Assembly (NCBI GenBank): GCA_036006425.1
Contig: DASYPQ010000024.1
Location: 147,003-211,002, forward strand
DNA: 64,000 nt
Direction of reading: 5' to 3'
Origin: DASYPQ01 sp036006425
GTDB taxonomy: Bacteria > Planctomycetota > UBA1135 > GCA-002686595
Both the position numbers and the translations under genes were made by a program. Each line of letters opens with the position of its first letter. Position 1 is the first letter of the stretch. Below the pieces are notes generated by a model. It worked only from the letters and a program-made list of their open reading frames with translations, had not been told where the DNA came from and did no database searches. This document shows, piece after piece, positions 40,551-49,479 of the stretch.

Positions 40551-40556
40551 AATCTA
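40551..40556 (-). promoter_or_regulatory. -10-like TAGATT formed by the upstream stop codon, 6 nt before an ATG
   Basis: The TAG stop of the HEAT gene (40554-40556) opens TAGATT, 6 nt ahead of the SAM hydrolase ATG. It predicts a leaderless transcript for the SAM hydrolase-arginase-wzm-wzt unit. Confidence 0.4.
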
Positions 40557-42542
40557 CTGCGTCCGCGCGCCGAGCACACCCAGGAGCGCCCCCTGCACCT
40601 CGGGGCTCGCCGCGGAGCAGCCGGCCTTGGCGAGGGCGTCCAGGGCCTCGATACCGGCCCATTCGCCGAGCGCGAACCCCGCACGCCGCCGGTCCTCCGG
40701 ATGGACGTCGGTGGGCGCGTGCGCGATCTCGTCGACGAGGTCGCGCGTCCGGAACAACATCCCCGCGAGGACGCCGGGGTCGAATCCCCCGCGCCACAGT
40801 CCGGCGCGCAGGATCGGGAGCACGGCGGGATCCGAGACGAGCGCGAGAGCGACCGCGAGCTCCGCGTTGAGCTCCTCCTCGCCCGGCTGCGGGAAGAGCT
40901 GCGCGAGGACCTCGACGTCCGGCGCGCTCGGTCGCCTGCACAAGGCGCGCACGAGCGCGAGCCGGCGCGGACCGGTCGGCGGCGCGTCGAGGGAGAGCAG
41001 GGAGCGCACGATCGTCCGTCCCGAGGACCGGTTCTGCGCGCACAAGGCCGCCGCGGCGGTGACGAGGTCCGGTCCGACCGCGCGCCGTGCGAACTGCTCG
41101 AGGCGCGCGACGACCGCGGTCTCGCGCACGTTCCTGCACAGGCTCTCGAGCGCCGCCGCGTGCTCCGGCCGCGTCCGGTCGTCGAGGATCGGAGCGAGTG
41201 CCGCCGCGGCGCTCGCTTCGCCCAGCCGGAAGCGCCCGACGATCGCCGCGCCGCGCACGGCCGGGTCCGGATCGTCGACGAGGCGCCCGAGCAGGGCGAC
41301 GGCGGCGCGGTCGGCGATCGAGCCGAGCGTCTGCGCCGCGAGGACGCGGTCCGCGGGCGGGAGGGCGCCGAAGTCGGTCGAGCCGAAGCCCTCGACGTCG
41401 ATCTTCCCGGCGCGGGCGAGCAGCGCGCGCGCCGTCCAGGCGAACTCGGGGATCTCGAGGGCGTGGGCGAGGATCTCCGGGCACGATCCTTCGGCGTGCT
41501 CCTTCTCGATCTCCGCGAGGATCACCGACCACTCGGCGGTGTCCTTCGGCGTCCAGAGCTCGCTGTCGACGAGGCGCGAGAGGGCGCGCGGCGACCCGTC
41601 GACCATCGCGGCGAGGCGCGTGTTGCCGACGTTCGCCGAGTCGTCGAGGAGGACGGCGAGGAGGTGGTCGCGCGGCGCGATCCCGGGGAGGCGCGCGCCG
41701 GCGCGCACGACGACGCGCGCGGCGAACCCCGACGACGCCGCGAGGTCCGCGATCCGTTGCGTCGCGAAGCTCTTGTTGTCGATGCCGCCGAAGACGCGCG
41801 CGGCTTCCCAGCGCAGGTCGATGCGCGTCCGCGCGGCGCGCGGCGAGGAATCCGAGGCCGGCTCCCGATCGAAGGCGAGCAGCGCGACGGCTGCGGCGGC
41901 GCGCGGGTCGCGCGCGTCCGCGGCGATCGCTTCGACGCGCTGCCGCGCGTCGGGGCGGCGCGAGCGGAGCAGAGCCAGCATCGCGCACTCGGAGACGCTC
42001 GCGTCTGGATCCGCGGCGATCGAGCCGAGGAGCGAGGTCGCGTCGGACGCGAGCTCGCCGAGCGCCAGGATCGCGGCGCGGCGCTCGAGCCCCTTGCCGC
42101 TGCGCGCCTCGTCCGCGATGCGCCCGCGGTCGGCCGGCGAGCCCGCGAGGCCGAGCGTCATCCACGCCGCCGCGCGCCGCAGCGCGATGCCGCCCGGCAC
42201 GTTGAGCACGGCGCTCGCCTCCGTCGCGGAACGCGCCGAGAAGGTGATGTGCTTGTCGCGCGCGAGCCGCTCGCGCCAGGTCACGGCGATCGACGGCTCC
42301 TCGGGCGCCTCGGTCGCGGCGCGCTTGGCGAGATCCTCGACGTCGATCTTCGGCGCGGGCTCCTCGGGCACGGGGAGCGGAACGGGCGGAGTCGGAGGCT
42401 CCTGGGTCTCGGGATCCTGCGGCGGATCCTGGGGCGTTTCGGGCGGCGGCTCCTGGGGCGGATCCTGAGGCGGATCCTGCGCGGGCACCCGCCCGACGGC
42501 GAGCGCCAGGGCGAGGGCGAGACTCCAGGTGCGCGGCGTCAT
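40554..42542 (-). CDS. Exported HEAT-repeat protein with a proline-rich linker
   Basis: Protein of 662 residues. MTPRTWSLALALALAVGRVPAQ is a signal peptide. Residues 22-64 are a Pro-rich tether made of PQDPP units. Most of the remaining chain is HEAT-like helices (GLERRAAILALGELASDATS, DPDPAVRGAAIVGRFRLGEA, DPAVLPILRAGLWRGGFDPG), about eight or more repeats. No enzyme motif is visible. Such proteins often act as protein-binding scaffolds in the periplasm. It ends 9 bp before the SAM hydrolase and starts 76 bp after the small lipoprotein gene. Confidence 0.75.
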   Translation of the reverse strand: MTPRTWSLALALALAVGRVPAQDPPQDPPQEPPPETPQDPPQDPETQEPPTPPVPLPVPEEPAPKIDVEDLAKRAATEAPEEPSIAVTWRERLARDKHITFSARSATEASAVLNVPGGIALRRAAAWMTLGLAGSPADRGRIADEARSGKGLERRAAILALGELASDATSLLGSIAADPDASVSECAMLALLRSRRPDARQRVEAIAADARDPRAAAAVALLAFDREPASDSSPRAARTRIDLRWEAARVFGGIDNKSFATQRIADLAASSGFAARVVVRAGARLPGIAPRDHLLAVLLDDSANVGNTRLAAMVDGSPRALSRLVDSELWTPKDTAEWSVILAEIEKEHAEGSCPEILAHALEIPEFAWTARALLARAGKIDVEGFGSTDFGALPPADRVLAAQTLGSIADRAAVALLGRLVDDPDPAVRGAAIVGRFRLGEASAAAALAPILDDRTRPEHAAALESLCRNVRETAVVARLEQFARRAVGPDLVTAAAALCAQNRSSGRTIVRSLLSLDAPPTGPRRLALVRALCRRPSAPDVEVLAQLFPQPGEEELNAELAVALALVSDPAVLPILRAGLWRGGFDPGVLAGMLFRTRDLVDEIAHAPTDVHPEDRRRAGFALGEWAGIEALDALAKAGCSAASPEVQGALLGVLGARTQ
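42400..42485. repeat. Short degenerate repeats encoding PQDPP units
   Basis: About six imperfect copies of a 12-bp unit related to GGCGGATCCTGN on the plus strand encode the proline-rich linker of the HEAT protein. Unit number could vary by slippage between strains. Confidence 0.7.
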
Positions 42543-42618
42543 GGGGACGGCTTCTTATCGGTCGTGCCGGGCGGGGACCGCCAGGGTGCGGGCCCCGTCC
42601 TCCCGTGCCCGGGCCGGC

Positions 42619-42957
42619 TCAACGGCGGTAGAGCTTCACGACGACCTCGAGGCGGCCCGCGGCGAGCGGCCGGAGGGTGACGCTGCCGCTGCGCCCGTCG
42701 TCCGTGCGCGCGCTGATGTCGCCTTCGTCGCCCGCGCGCAGCCCGCTCATCTCGAAGCGTCCGTCGCTGCCGGAGACCGCGTGCGTGTCGTGCGGGCCGG
42801 CGAGACGGACCTCGGGGACCGGCGCGCCGGTCGCGCCGTCGAGGACGGTGCCCGTGACGACGGCCTCCGCGCCGGCGCGATCGGATCCGCGGCTGCACGC
42901 GCAGGCGCAGGTGAGCGCGAGGAGCAGCGCGACGGCGAGGCAGAGGACGGATTTCAT
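42619..42957 (-). CDS. Small lipoprotein with a carboxypeptidase-regulatory-like domain
   Basis: Protein of 112 residues. LCLAVALLLALTCACACSRG is a lipoprotein signal with several candidate lipobox cysteines. The mature part VVTGTVLDGATGAPVPEVRL, then SGSDGRFEMSGLRAGDEG, is a single CarboxypepD_reg-like (transthyretin-type) beta-sandwich, a module used for surface binding. The ATG overlaps the phosphomannomutase stop by 4 nt (ATGA), so a sugar-activating enzyme and a surface lipoprotein are cotranslated. Function is unknown. Confidence 0.78.
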   Translation of the reverse strand: MKSVLCLAVALLLALTCACACSRGSDRAGAEAVVTGTVLDGATGAPVPEVRLAGPHDTHAVSGSDGRFEMSGLRAGDEGDISARTDDGRSGSVTLRPLAAGRLEVVVKLYRR

Positions 42958-44324
42958 GCGTGGGCTCCTTCGGGACGAGCCTGGGCTCCGAGCACCGCGA
43001 CGACCTCGGCGCGCTTCTCGTCGCGCAAGGCGGCCGTCGACGCCTCGAGATTCAGGCGCAGCAGCGGTTCCGTGTTCGAGGGGCGCACGTTGAACCACCA
43101 CCATGCGCTCGCGCCGAGCTCGCCGTACTCGACCGTGATGCCGTCGAGCTCGTCCTGGCGGCCGTCGCGGTAGCGCGCGCGCAAGGCGGCGATCGCGGCG
43201 CTCTTGTCCGCGACCTCGAAGTTGACTTCGCCCGTCGCGTAGTAGCGGCGGAGATCCGCCGCGAGGCTCGACAGCGCGCGCCCGGAGTGGTCGAGGAGGT
43301 TGAGCGCCGACACCATCGCGATCTCGCCGGAGTCGCAGGTGTAGTTCTCGGCGAAGTAGAAGTGCCCGGAGAGCTCGCCGCCGAACACCGCGCCGCGCGC
43401 GCGCATCGTCGCCTTGATGAACGAATGGCCGACCCGGTCGCGGATCGGCACGCCGCCGGCCTTCGCGATCTCCTCCTTGACGACCCAGGAGGAGCGCAGG
43501 TCGTAGACGATCGGCGCCTTCGGATGCGTCGCGAGGACCTCGCGCGCGAGCAGCGCCGTCATCAGGTCGTTCGAGACCGTCCGTCCCTTTTCGTCGACGA
43601 AACCGGCGCGGTCCGCGTCGCCGTCGAACGCGACTCCGAGGGCGGCGCCCGAGCGGAGCACGAGCGCCTGGACGGCCTTGAGGTTCTCCTCCTTGAGCGG
43701 ATTCGCCTCGTGGTTCGGGAACGTGCCGTCGAGGTCCATGTACACCGTCGCGGCGCGCACGTTCGGAAGGCGCGCGAGGATCGGAGGCACCGTGTACCCC
43801 CCCATCCCGTTCGCCGCGTCGAGCGCGACCTGGATCGGCTTCCCGATGCGCGCGAACTTCGCGGCGTGGTCGGCGAAGCGCTCGAGCATCTCCTCGTGGG
43901 CGACCTCGCCGCGCGCGGCCGCCGGCCTCGGCGAGGGCTCCTTGCACATCCGCTCGAGGTCGAGGATGCCGTTGGCGGCGGAGATCGGCGTCGCGCCGCG
44001 GCCGCACAGCTTCATGCCGTTGTACTCGGCCGGGTTGTGGCTCGCCGTCACGTTCAGGCCGCCGTCGCAGGGCAGGGAGCCGATCGCGAAGTACGCCATC
44101 GGCGTGCTCGCGAGGCCGATCGACGTCACGTGGCAGCCCGTGTCCCGGATCCCCTCGATCACCGCGTCGGCGATCGCGGGGGAATGCGTGCGCATGTCGC
44201 GCCCGATGACGAGCCGCTTCGCCGAGAGCAGCCGCGCGAACGCGTTGCCGATCCTGCGCGCGAGCGGCGGATCGAGCTCGGACGGCACCTTGCCGCGGAT
44301 GTCGTACGCCTTGAAGATGCCCAT
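42954..44324 (-). CDS. manB: Phosphomannomutase/phosphoglucomutase
   Basis: Protein of 456 residues of the alpha-D-phosphohexomutase family. The N-terminus GIFKAYDIRGKVPSELD, the phosphoserine loop LNVTASHNPAEYNGMKLCG, the metal loop VAFDGDADRAGFVDEKG, the sugar-specificity loop GGELSGHFYF and the phosphate-binding FNVRPSNTEPLLRLN are all intact. GGELSGH is the form seen in PMM/PGM enzymes that use mannose and glucose phosphates. It provides mannose 1-phosphate for GDP-mannose and so fits the surface-glycan genes around it. The ATG at 44324 is 90 bp from the divergent membrane glycosyltransferase. Confidence 0.94.
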   Translation of the reverse strand: MGIFKAYDIRGKVPSELDPPLARRIGNAFARLLSAKRLVIGRDMRTHSPAIADAVIEGIRDTGCHVTSIGLASTPMAYFAIGSLPCDGGLNVTASHNPAEYNGMKLCGRGATPISAANGILDLERMCKEPSPRPAAARGEVAHEEMLERFADHAAKFARIGKPIQVALDAANGMGGYTVPPILARLPNVRAATVYMDLDGTFPNHEANPLKEENLKAVQALVLRSGAALGVAFDGDADRAGFVDEKGRTVSNDLMTALLAREVLATHPKAPIVYDLRSSWVVKEEIAKAGGVPIRDRVGHSFIKATMRARGAVFGGELSGHFYFAENYTCDSGEIAMVSALNLLDHSGRALSSLAADLRRYYATGEVNFEVADKSAAIAALRARYRDGRQDELDGITVEYGELGASAWWWFNVRPSNTEPLLRLNLEASTAALRDEKRAEVVAVLGAQARPEGAHA

Positions 44325-44341
44325 GGAGGGGACAGTTTGCG

Positions 44342-44360
44342 GCCCGCGATCCCCGCGGGC
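44342..44360. promoter_or_regulatory. 7-bp inverted repeat GCCCGCG / CGCGGGC in a divergent promoter region
   Basis: A perfect inverted repeat with a 5-nt spacer (ATCCC), placed 17 nt ahead of manB and 54 nt ahead of the glycosyltransferase gene. It could be an operator for both or an mRNA hairpin; nothing identifies a regulator. Confidence 0.35.
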
Positions 44361-44414
44361 AATGGCGCGGATTCCGCTGGACTGGGCCGCCGCACCTGCT
44401 TGCATGGTCGCCGC

Positions 44415-46136
44415 ATGGCTGACGGCACCCGGCCCGAGGAGCGCGCGGAGGCTCGCCGTCTCGCTCGCTTCGGTGCGCTGGCTGTCGGTTTCGTGTTCCT
44501 CGCGCGCGCGGTCGTGTTCCTGTACCGCGCCCACCCGCAGGACGACGCGTACATCCTGTTCGGGTACGTGCGCCGGTTCGTCGCCGGCGAAGGGATCGTG
44601 TTCCACGCCGGCGGACCGCCCGCGGAGGGAGCGACGGACTTCCTGTGGTTCGCGCTCCTCTCCGTCCTCCACCGCGCGGGCCTCGACATCGCCGTCGCCG
44701 CGGCGCTCGCCAACGCGGCCGGAGGCGCGCTCCTCGGCGGCCTGATCGCCCGTGCGATCGCGCGGTCGCTCACCCCGGGTCCCGCGCGCTCGATGCTGCT
44801 CCTTCTGCTCGCGCCCGCGGCCTTCGCGGGAGGCGCCGTCGCGGCCGCCGTCGGTTTCGGATCGCTCCTCTACAGCGCGGCGGTCGCGTGGACGTTCGTC
44901 GCGGCGATCGCGGCACTCGAGGGCGACGAGCGGGCGACGCTGCGTCTCCCCTTCGCGGGGCTCCTCCTCGGCCTGATCCGCCCGGACGGCGTCGTGCTCG
45001 GCGCAGGGTTCGCCCTGATCGGCGCGTGCGCCGCCGCGCGCAGGCGCCTCGTCGGCCCGTTCGCGGCGCGCGCGTCCGCGGCGCTCGCGATCGGCGCGGC
45101 GTACTTCGCGTGGCGATGGAGCTACTTCGGCCTCCCGCTCCCGCTTCCGCTGTACGTCAAGGGACACTCCGCGGACGAGCTCGCCGGCGCGTCGGCGATC
45201 GCGGGCTGGTTCTCCCACCCCTCCGGCGCGTGGCCGCTCGGAGCAGGGCTCGTCGCGGTCCTCGTCCTCGGCGGCCGCGCGGCGCGGACGGCGACGCTCG
45301 CGCTCGCGGCGACGCCTCTGCTCGCGCACCTCGCGGCGCTCGCGTTCGCGCGGCAGAGCCAGAACATCGCGTTCCGCTTCGAGGCTCCCGAGCAGGCGGT
45401 ACTCCTCGTGCTCCTCGTCCTCGCGTCGGCCGCGGCGATCGAGATGGCGCGCGCGCCGGCGGTCCGGACGCTCGTCGTCCTCGTCGCCGTCGCGGCCGTC
45501 GTGCCCGGCGTGCTCCTCGGCATCCGCCAGCTGCGCTACTACGAAGGGACGCGCACGTACGTCGACGTGTTCGGCCCGCGGCTCGGCGCGATCCTCGCAC
45601 CCGAGGACCGCGTCGCGCTCGGCGACCAGGCGGGGCGGATCCCGTACTGGTCGCGCGCGCGGATGTTCGACCTCGTCGGCTTGAACACGCGGCGCACGGC
45701 GCTCGCGCCGCCGGACGCCGCGTACCTCGCCGAGATCGACCCCGACCTCTTCCTCCTGTACACCGGGCCGAGCACGTTCGATCTCGAGAAGGCGCTCGCC
45801 TCCGCGAAGGAGGACGTCGTGCCGCTCGCGCTGCCGGAGCTCGCCGGCAGCGTCCGTCCCGACCAGCGCGACCTCTACGAGCACGGGATCGCGCGCTACG
45901 AGGGCAGCGCGGTGCCCGACAGCGCGTGCAACGTGATCGCCGCGAAGTACCTCGTCGACTCGAGTGCGTACGACCTGTACGCGGTGCGCTACACGGGGAG
46001 CTTCAAGCACCTCTACGCGATCCGCCGCGGGCATCCGCGCGCCGCCGCGATCCTCGCCGCGCTGCGCGAGAGCCTCGCGCCGGAGTCGTACCGGAGCTAC
46101 GCGCGCATCGTCGGTCTCCCCTTCGCGCGCGATTGA
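44415..46136 (+). CDS. GT-C-type membrane glycosyltransferase-like protein
   Basis: Protein of 573 residues. The first 370 residues hold about 9-10 membrane helices. RAHPQDDAYILFGYVRRFVA contains the DD pair and long first loop typical of GT-C enzymes (GT39/GT83-like), and AGEGIVFHAGGPPAEGATDF is the conserved continuation. The C-terminal 200 residues (RYYEGTRTYVDVFGPRLGAI, DRVALGDQAGRIPYW) form an extracytoplasmic domain. It likely transfers a sugar from a polyprenyl-phosphate donor. The ATG at 44415 is used because an ATG at 44404 is out of frame. An SGNH hydrolase gene follows after 31 bp. Confidence 0.82.
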   Translation: MADGTRPEERAEARRLARFGALAVGFVFLARAVVFLYRAHPQDDAYILFGYVRRFVAGEGIVFHAGGPPAEGATDFLWFALLSVLHRAGLDIAVAAALANAAGGALLGGLIARAIARSLTPGPARSMLLLLLAPAAFAGGAVAAAVGFGSLLYSAAVAWTFVAAIAALEGDERATLRLPFAGLLLGLIRPDGVVLGAGFALIGACAAARRRLVGPFAARASAALAIGAAYFAWRWSYFGLPLPLPLYVKGHSADELAGASAIAGWFSHPSGAWPLGAGLVAVLVLGGRAARTATLALAATPLLAHLAALAFARQSQNIAFRFEAPEQAVLLVLLVLASAAAIEMARAPAVRTLVVLVAVAAVVPGVLLGIRQLRYYEGTRTYVDVFGPRLGAILAPEDRVALGDQAGRIPYWSRARMFDLVGLNTRRTALAPPDAAYLAEIDPDLFLLYTGPSTFDLEKALASAKEDVVPLALPELAGSVRPDQRDLYEHGIARYEGSAVPDSACNVIAAKYLVDSSAYDLYAVRYTGSFKHLYAIRRGHPRAAAILAALRESLAPESYRSYARIVGLPFARD

Positions 46137-46167
46137 CCGCCCAGGTATTCTCGTCATCCTCGTTCCC

Positions 46168-47202
46168 TTGAAATCGTCGACGAAATGGCTCTGGAGCGCG
46201 GGCATCCTCGCGGCGCTCGTGCTCGTGCCGGAGATCGGGCTGCGGATCGCGAAGTTCGAGTACCGCTCGGGCGTCCGGTTCGGGTTCCCCGATCCGCAGA
46301 CGATGGCGTTCTTCAAGCCCGACGAGCGGCTCTTCTGGAAGCTGAAGACGCCGGCGGAATCCGGCAGCCTCCGCGGCGACACGGCCGGCAACTCGCGCGG
46401 ATTCCCGGGCCCCGATCCGGCGATCCCGAAGCCGGCTGACGCCTACCGCGCGCTCTTCCTCGGCGACTCGTGCACGTTCCAGGGCTACCCGTGGCTCGCC
46501 GCGGAGCGGATGCGCGCGCTCGGCATCCCGGAGGGGAAGCGCGCGGAAGCGGTCTCGATGGCGGTGCCCGGTTACACGAGCCTCCAGGGTCGCCGCGCCG
46601 CCGAGGCGTACGGGCTCGAGGTGGAGCCCGACGTCGTGTTCGTGTTCTTCGGCTGGAACGACCACTGGGCCGCGTACCGCGAGATCGATTCGAGGAAGAC
46701 GCTGTCGGCGCCGGGCGGCGGGCTCGCGCGCTGCGCCGCTGTCGTGCTCGAGCACTCGCGGCTCGCGCAGGCCGCGGCGTGGTTCTCGACGCACGTCCTC
46801 CGCGTCGAGCGGCCGCTCGAGCTCCCGCGCGTGCTTCCCGACGAGTACCGCGCGAACCTCGACGCGATCCGCGGCCTCTTCGCCGCGCGCTCGATCCCGG
46901 TCGTGTTCGTCACGGCGCCGACGACGTTCTACACCGTCGGCGTGCCGCCGAAGCTCGTCGAGGACCGCTTCGCCGCGAGCGCGGAGGAGGCGATCCGGCT
47001 CCACCGCGAGTACAACGCGATCGTCCGCGCCGTTGCCGTGGGCCCGGGCGCGATCCTGCTCGACCTCGAGGCCGAATGCGCCGCGTCACCGGACCTCCCG
47101 ACCTGGTTCCTGAACGACGGCGTGCACTTCAGCCCGGCCGGGCGGGAGTGGATCGCCGGGCGGATCGCGACGCTCGTGCGCGACCGCGTCCTCGCGAAGT
47201 AG
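46168..47202 (+). CDS. Membrane-anchored SGNH/GDSL-family hydrolase
   Basis: Protein of 344 residues starting at TTG. KWLWSAGILAALVLVPEIGL is an N-terminal anchor or signal. The SGNH core shows RALFLGDSCTFQGYPW (GDS nucleophile), VFVFFGWNDHWAAYRE (block III N-D), and NDGVHFSPAGREWIAG (catalytic D-x-x-H). These enzymes act as esterases or acyltransferases, often on surface polysaccharide. TATTCT lies 16 nt before the start and no ATG is available that keeps the signal helix. It follows the membrane glycosyltransferase by 31 bp, suggesting acetylation or de-acetylation of the same glycan. Confidence 0.85.
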   Translation: MKSSTKWLWSAGILAALVLVPEIGLRIAKFEYRSGVRFGFPDPQTMAFFKPDERLFWKLKTPAESGSLRGDTAGNSRGFPGPDPAIPKPADAYRALFLGDSCTFQGYPWLAAERMRALGIPEGKRAEAVSMAVPGYTSLQGRRAAEAYGLEVEPDVVFVFFGWNDHWAAYREIDSRKTLSAPGGGLARCAAVVLEHSRLAQAAAWFSTHVLRVERPLELPRVLPDEYRANLDAIRGLFAARSIPVVFVTAPTTFYTVGVPPKLVEDRFAASAEEAIRLHREYNAIVRAVAVGPGAILLDLEAECAASPDLPTWFLNDGVHFSPAGREWIAGRIATLVRDRVLAK

Positions 47203-47227
47203 CGCGGAAACGGCTCAGAGCACGCGC

Positions 47228-48268
47228 CTAGAGCACGCGATCGACCGCGCGCGCGAGGCGCTCGACGTCGTCCGGACCGACGTCGAGGTGCGTCACGAAA
47301 CGCAGCGCGCGCGCCGTCTGCGGCAGGACGAGGACGCCGTGCTCCTTGAGCGCCGCCGACAGCTTCGGCGCATCGAAGCCCGGGTGATCGACCTGGACGA
47401 ACACGAGGTTCGTCTCGACCTCCTGGGGGGGGCAGGCGAGCCCCTTCCTTCCGTGCAGGCGCTCGGCGAGCGCGCGCGCGAGCGCGTGGTCCTCCGCGAG
47501 ACGCGCGAGATTGTGCTCGAGCGCGTGGAGTCCGGCCGCGGCGAGGATCCCGGACTGCCGCATCCACCCGCCGAGGCGCTTGCGGATCGGCTTCGCGCGC
47601 TCGATGAACGCGGCATCGCCGGCGACGAGCGAGCCGACCGGGGCGCCGAGACCTTTCGAGAGGCACACGGACACGGAGTCGGCGTACCCGGCGAAGACGC
47701 GCGCTTCGATCCCCGACGCGACGACCGCGTTCCAGAGGCGCGCGCCGTCCATGTGGACCGGGATGCCGGCCTCGCGCGCGACGGCGCGCACGCCTTCGAG
47801 GTTCTCGCGCGGGAGGACGCGTCCCCCCGCGGCGTGTCCCGAGCCCATGAACGTCTGCTCGACGCACACGAGCGCCGTCCGCGGGCAGTGCACGGACTTC
47901 GGGCGGATCATCCTCTTGATCTCGTCGGGGTCGAGGCGGCCGTTCTCGGCGCAGAGCGTCATCGTCTGCACGCCGTGCACGAATCCCGGCGCGCCGGCTT
48001 CCCACGTGACCATGTGGCCGTTGCGCTCGATCACGATCTCATCGCCGGGGCGTGTGTGGACGCCGAGCGCGACCTGGTTCGCCATCGTGCCGGAGGGGAC
48101 GAACATCGCGCCCTCCTTCCCGAGCATCCGCGCGACCCGCTCCTCGAGCGCGCGCACGGTCGGATCGCCGTCGAGCACGTCGTCGCCGACTTCGGCTTCC
48201 GCCATCGCGCGGCGCATCGCCGCCGAGGGCTTCGTGACCGTGTCGCTGCGGAAGTCGGAGACCTTCAC
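47228..48268 (-). CDS. ltaE: Threonine aldolase, low-specificity type
   Basis: Protein of 346 residues, PLP-dependent, cleaving threonine or allo-threonine to glycine and acetaldehyde. VSDFRSDTVTKPSAAMRRAM and EVGDDVLDGDPTVRALEERV are the family N-terminus, GIPVHMDGARLWNAVVASG contains the PLP-binding Asp, and ADSVSVCLSKGLGAPVGSLV the Schiff-base Lys. The GTG start overlaps the aminotransferase stop (GTGA). The gene converges on the SGNH hydrolase with 25 bp between. A related beta-eliminating lyase is possible but SKGLGAPVGS is typical of threonine aldolase. Confidence 0.93.
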   Translation of the reverse strand: MKVSDFRSDTVTKPSAAMRRAMAEAEVGDDVLDGDPTVRALEERVARMLGKEGAMFVPSGTMANQVALGVHTRPGDEIVIERNGHMVTWEAGAPGFVHGVQTMTLCAENGRLDPDEIKRMIRPKSVHCPRTALVCVEQTFMGSGHAAGGRVLPRENLEGVRAVAREAGIPVHMDGARLWNAVVASGIEARVFAGYADSVSVCLSKGLGAPVGSLVAGDAAFIERAKPIRKRLGGWMRQSGILAAAGLHALEHNLARLAEDHALARALAERLHGRKGLACPPQEVETNLVFVQVDHPGFDAPKLSAALKEHGVLVLPQTARALRFVTHLDVGPDDVERLARAVDRVL

Positions 48269-49455
48269 GCGGGCTGCAGACACTCGCGGACGCGGCGCAT
48301 GCCCTCGCGGATGTTCTCGGCGCTGTTCGCGTAGGAGAAGCGCAGATAGCCCTCGCCGAGCGCGCCGAAGCTCGTGCCCGCGAGGCACGAGACGCCCGCG
48401 CGCTGCAGGAGCTTCGCTTCGAGCTCGCGCGCCGGGATCCCGGTCGCCTGCACGTTCGGGAACGCGTAGAACGCGCCCTTCGGCGTCGTGCAGCGGAAGC
48501 CGGGAATGTCGTTCAGCTCCTTGACGATCAGCTTGCGGCGCTCGTCGAACGCGAGGCGCATGCGCTCGACCGCGTCCTGCGGTCCGCGCAGGGCCTCGAT
48601 GCCCGCGATCTGCGACGCGGCGTTGACGCACGAGACGCTGTTGATCTGCAGGCGCTCGGCCTGCGCGATCAGTGCCTCGGGCCACACGCCGAAGCCCATG
48701 CGCCATCCGGTCATCGCGTACGTCTTGCTCCAGCCGTCGAGCAGGATCGTGCGGTCGCGCAGGGACTCGTACGAGAGGAACGAGACGTGCTCCTCGCCGT
48801 CGTACGTCAGGCGCGAGTAGATCTCGTCCGAGAGGATCGCGACGTGCGGGTGGCGCTCGAGGCCCGCGGCGAGCTTGTCGAGCTCCTTCCGCGGCGTGAC
48901 TCCGCCGGTCGGGTTCGCGGGCGAGTTCAGGATCAGGAGCCGCGTCCGCGCGTTGATCTTCGAGAGGACCTCGTCGGCGCTGAATGCGAAGCCCTTCTCC
49001 TCGTGGAGCTCGATCGGCACCGGCGTCGCGCCGGCGAGGCGGATCGCCGACTCGTAGATCGGGAAGCCCGGGTTCGGGTACAGCGCCTCGCTGCCCGCGT
49101 CGCAGAGCATGAGGGCCGCGTAGAAGAGCGTCGGCTTGCCTCCCGGGACGACGAGCACGTGGTCGGGGTGGACCTTCGCGTGGTGCGTTTTCAGGCAGTA
49201 CTCCGCGACGGCTTCGCGCAGTTGCGGGAGACCCTTCGCCGGCGTGTAGCGGTGCCAGCCGTCCGCGAGCGCCTTGCGGCCCGCCTCGACGATGTGCTCC
49301 GGCGTCCGGAAATCGGGCGCGCCGATGTGCAGATGGACGACCGAGCGCCCTTCGCGCTCGAGCGCCGCGACGCGGTTGACGACCTCGAAGGCGGTCTCGG
49401 TGCCGAGGCCGTTCATGCGGCCGGCGAGTTTCAGGCGCGATTCCAAGTCCGCCAC
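48265..49455 (-). CDS. Class I/II PLP-dependent aminotransferase
   Basis: Protein of 396 residues, fold type I. HLHIGAPDFRTPEHIVEAGR and DGWHRYTPAKGLPQLREAVA form the N-terminal substrate arm, LLILNSPANPTGGVTPRKEL the PLP-phosphate Asn, ILSDEIYSRLTYDG the Asp, and DGWSKTYAMTGWRMGFGVWP the Schiff-base Lys and phosphate Arg. It resembles aspartate/aromatic (AspC/PatA) subgroup Igamma enzymes. The start is GTG at 49455, directly behind TTAAC. It is coupled to the threonine aldolase gene, so both may serve amino-acid catabolism. Exact substrate is not determined. Confidence 0.9.
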   Translation of the reverse strand: MADLESRLKLAGRMNGLGTETAFEVVNRVAALEREGRSVVHLHIGAPDFRTPEHIVEAGRKALADGWHRYTPAKGLPQLREAVAEYCLKTHHAKVHPDHVLVVPGGKPTLFYAALMLCDAGSEALYPNPGFPIYESAIRLAGATPVPIELHEEKGFAFSADEVLSKINARTRLLILNSPANPTGGVTPRKELDKLAAGLERHPHVAILSDEIYSRLTYDGEEHVSFLSYESLRDRTILLDGWSKTYAMTGWRMGFGVWPEALIAQAERLQINSVSCVNAASQIAGIEALRGPQDAVERMRLAFDERRKLIVKELNDIPGFRCTTPKGAFYAFPNVQATGIPARELEAKLLQRAGVSCLAGTSFGALGEGYLRFSYANSAENIREGMRRVRECLQPA

Positions 49456-49479
49456 GTTAAGCCGCGGGCGAGGCGGCGG

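Noticed and set aside
42960..44414. A long plus-strand extension ahead of the membrane glycosyltransferase
   Set aside because: It runs antisense to phosphomannomutase, which has all family motifs. The glycosyltransferase starts at 44415.
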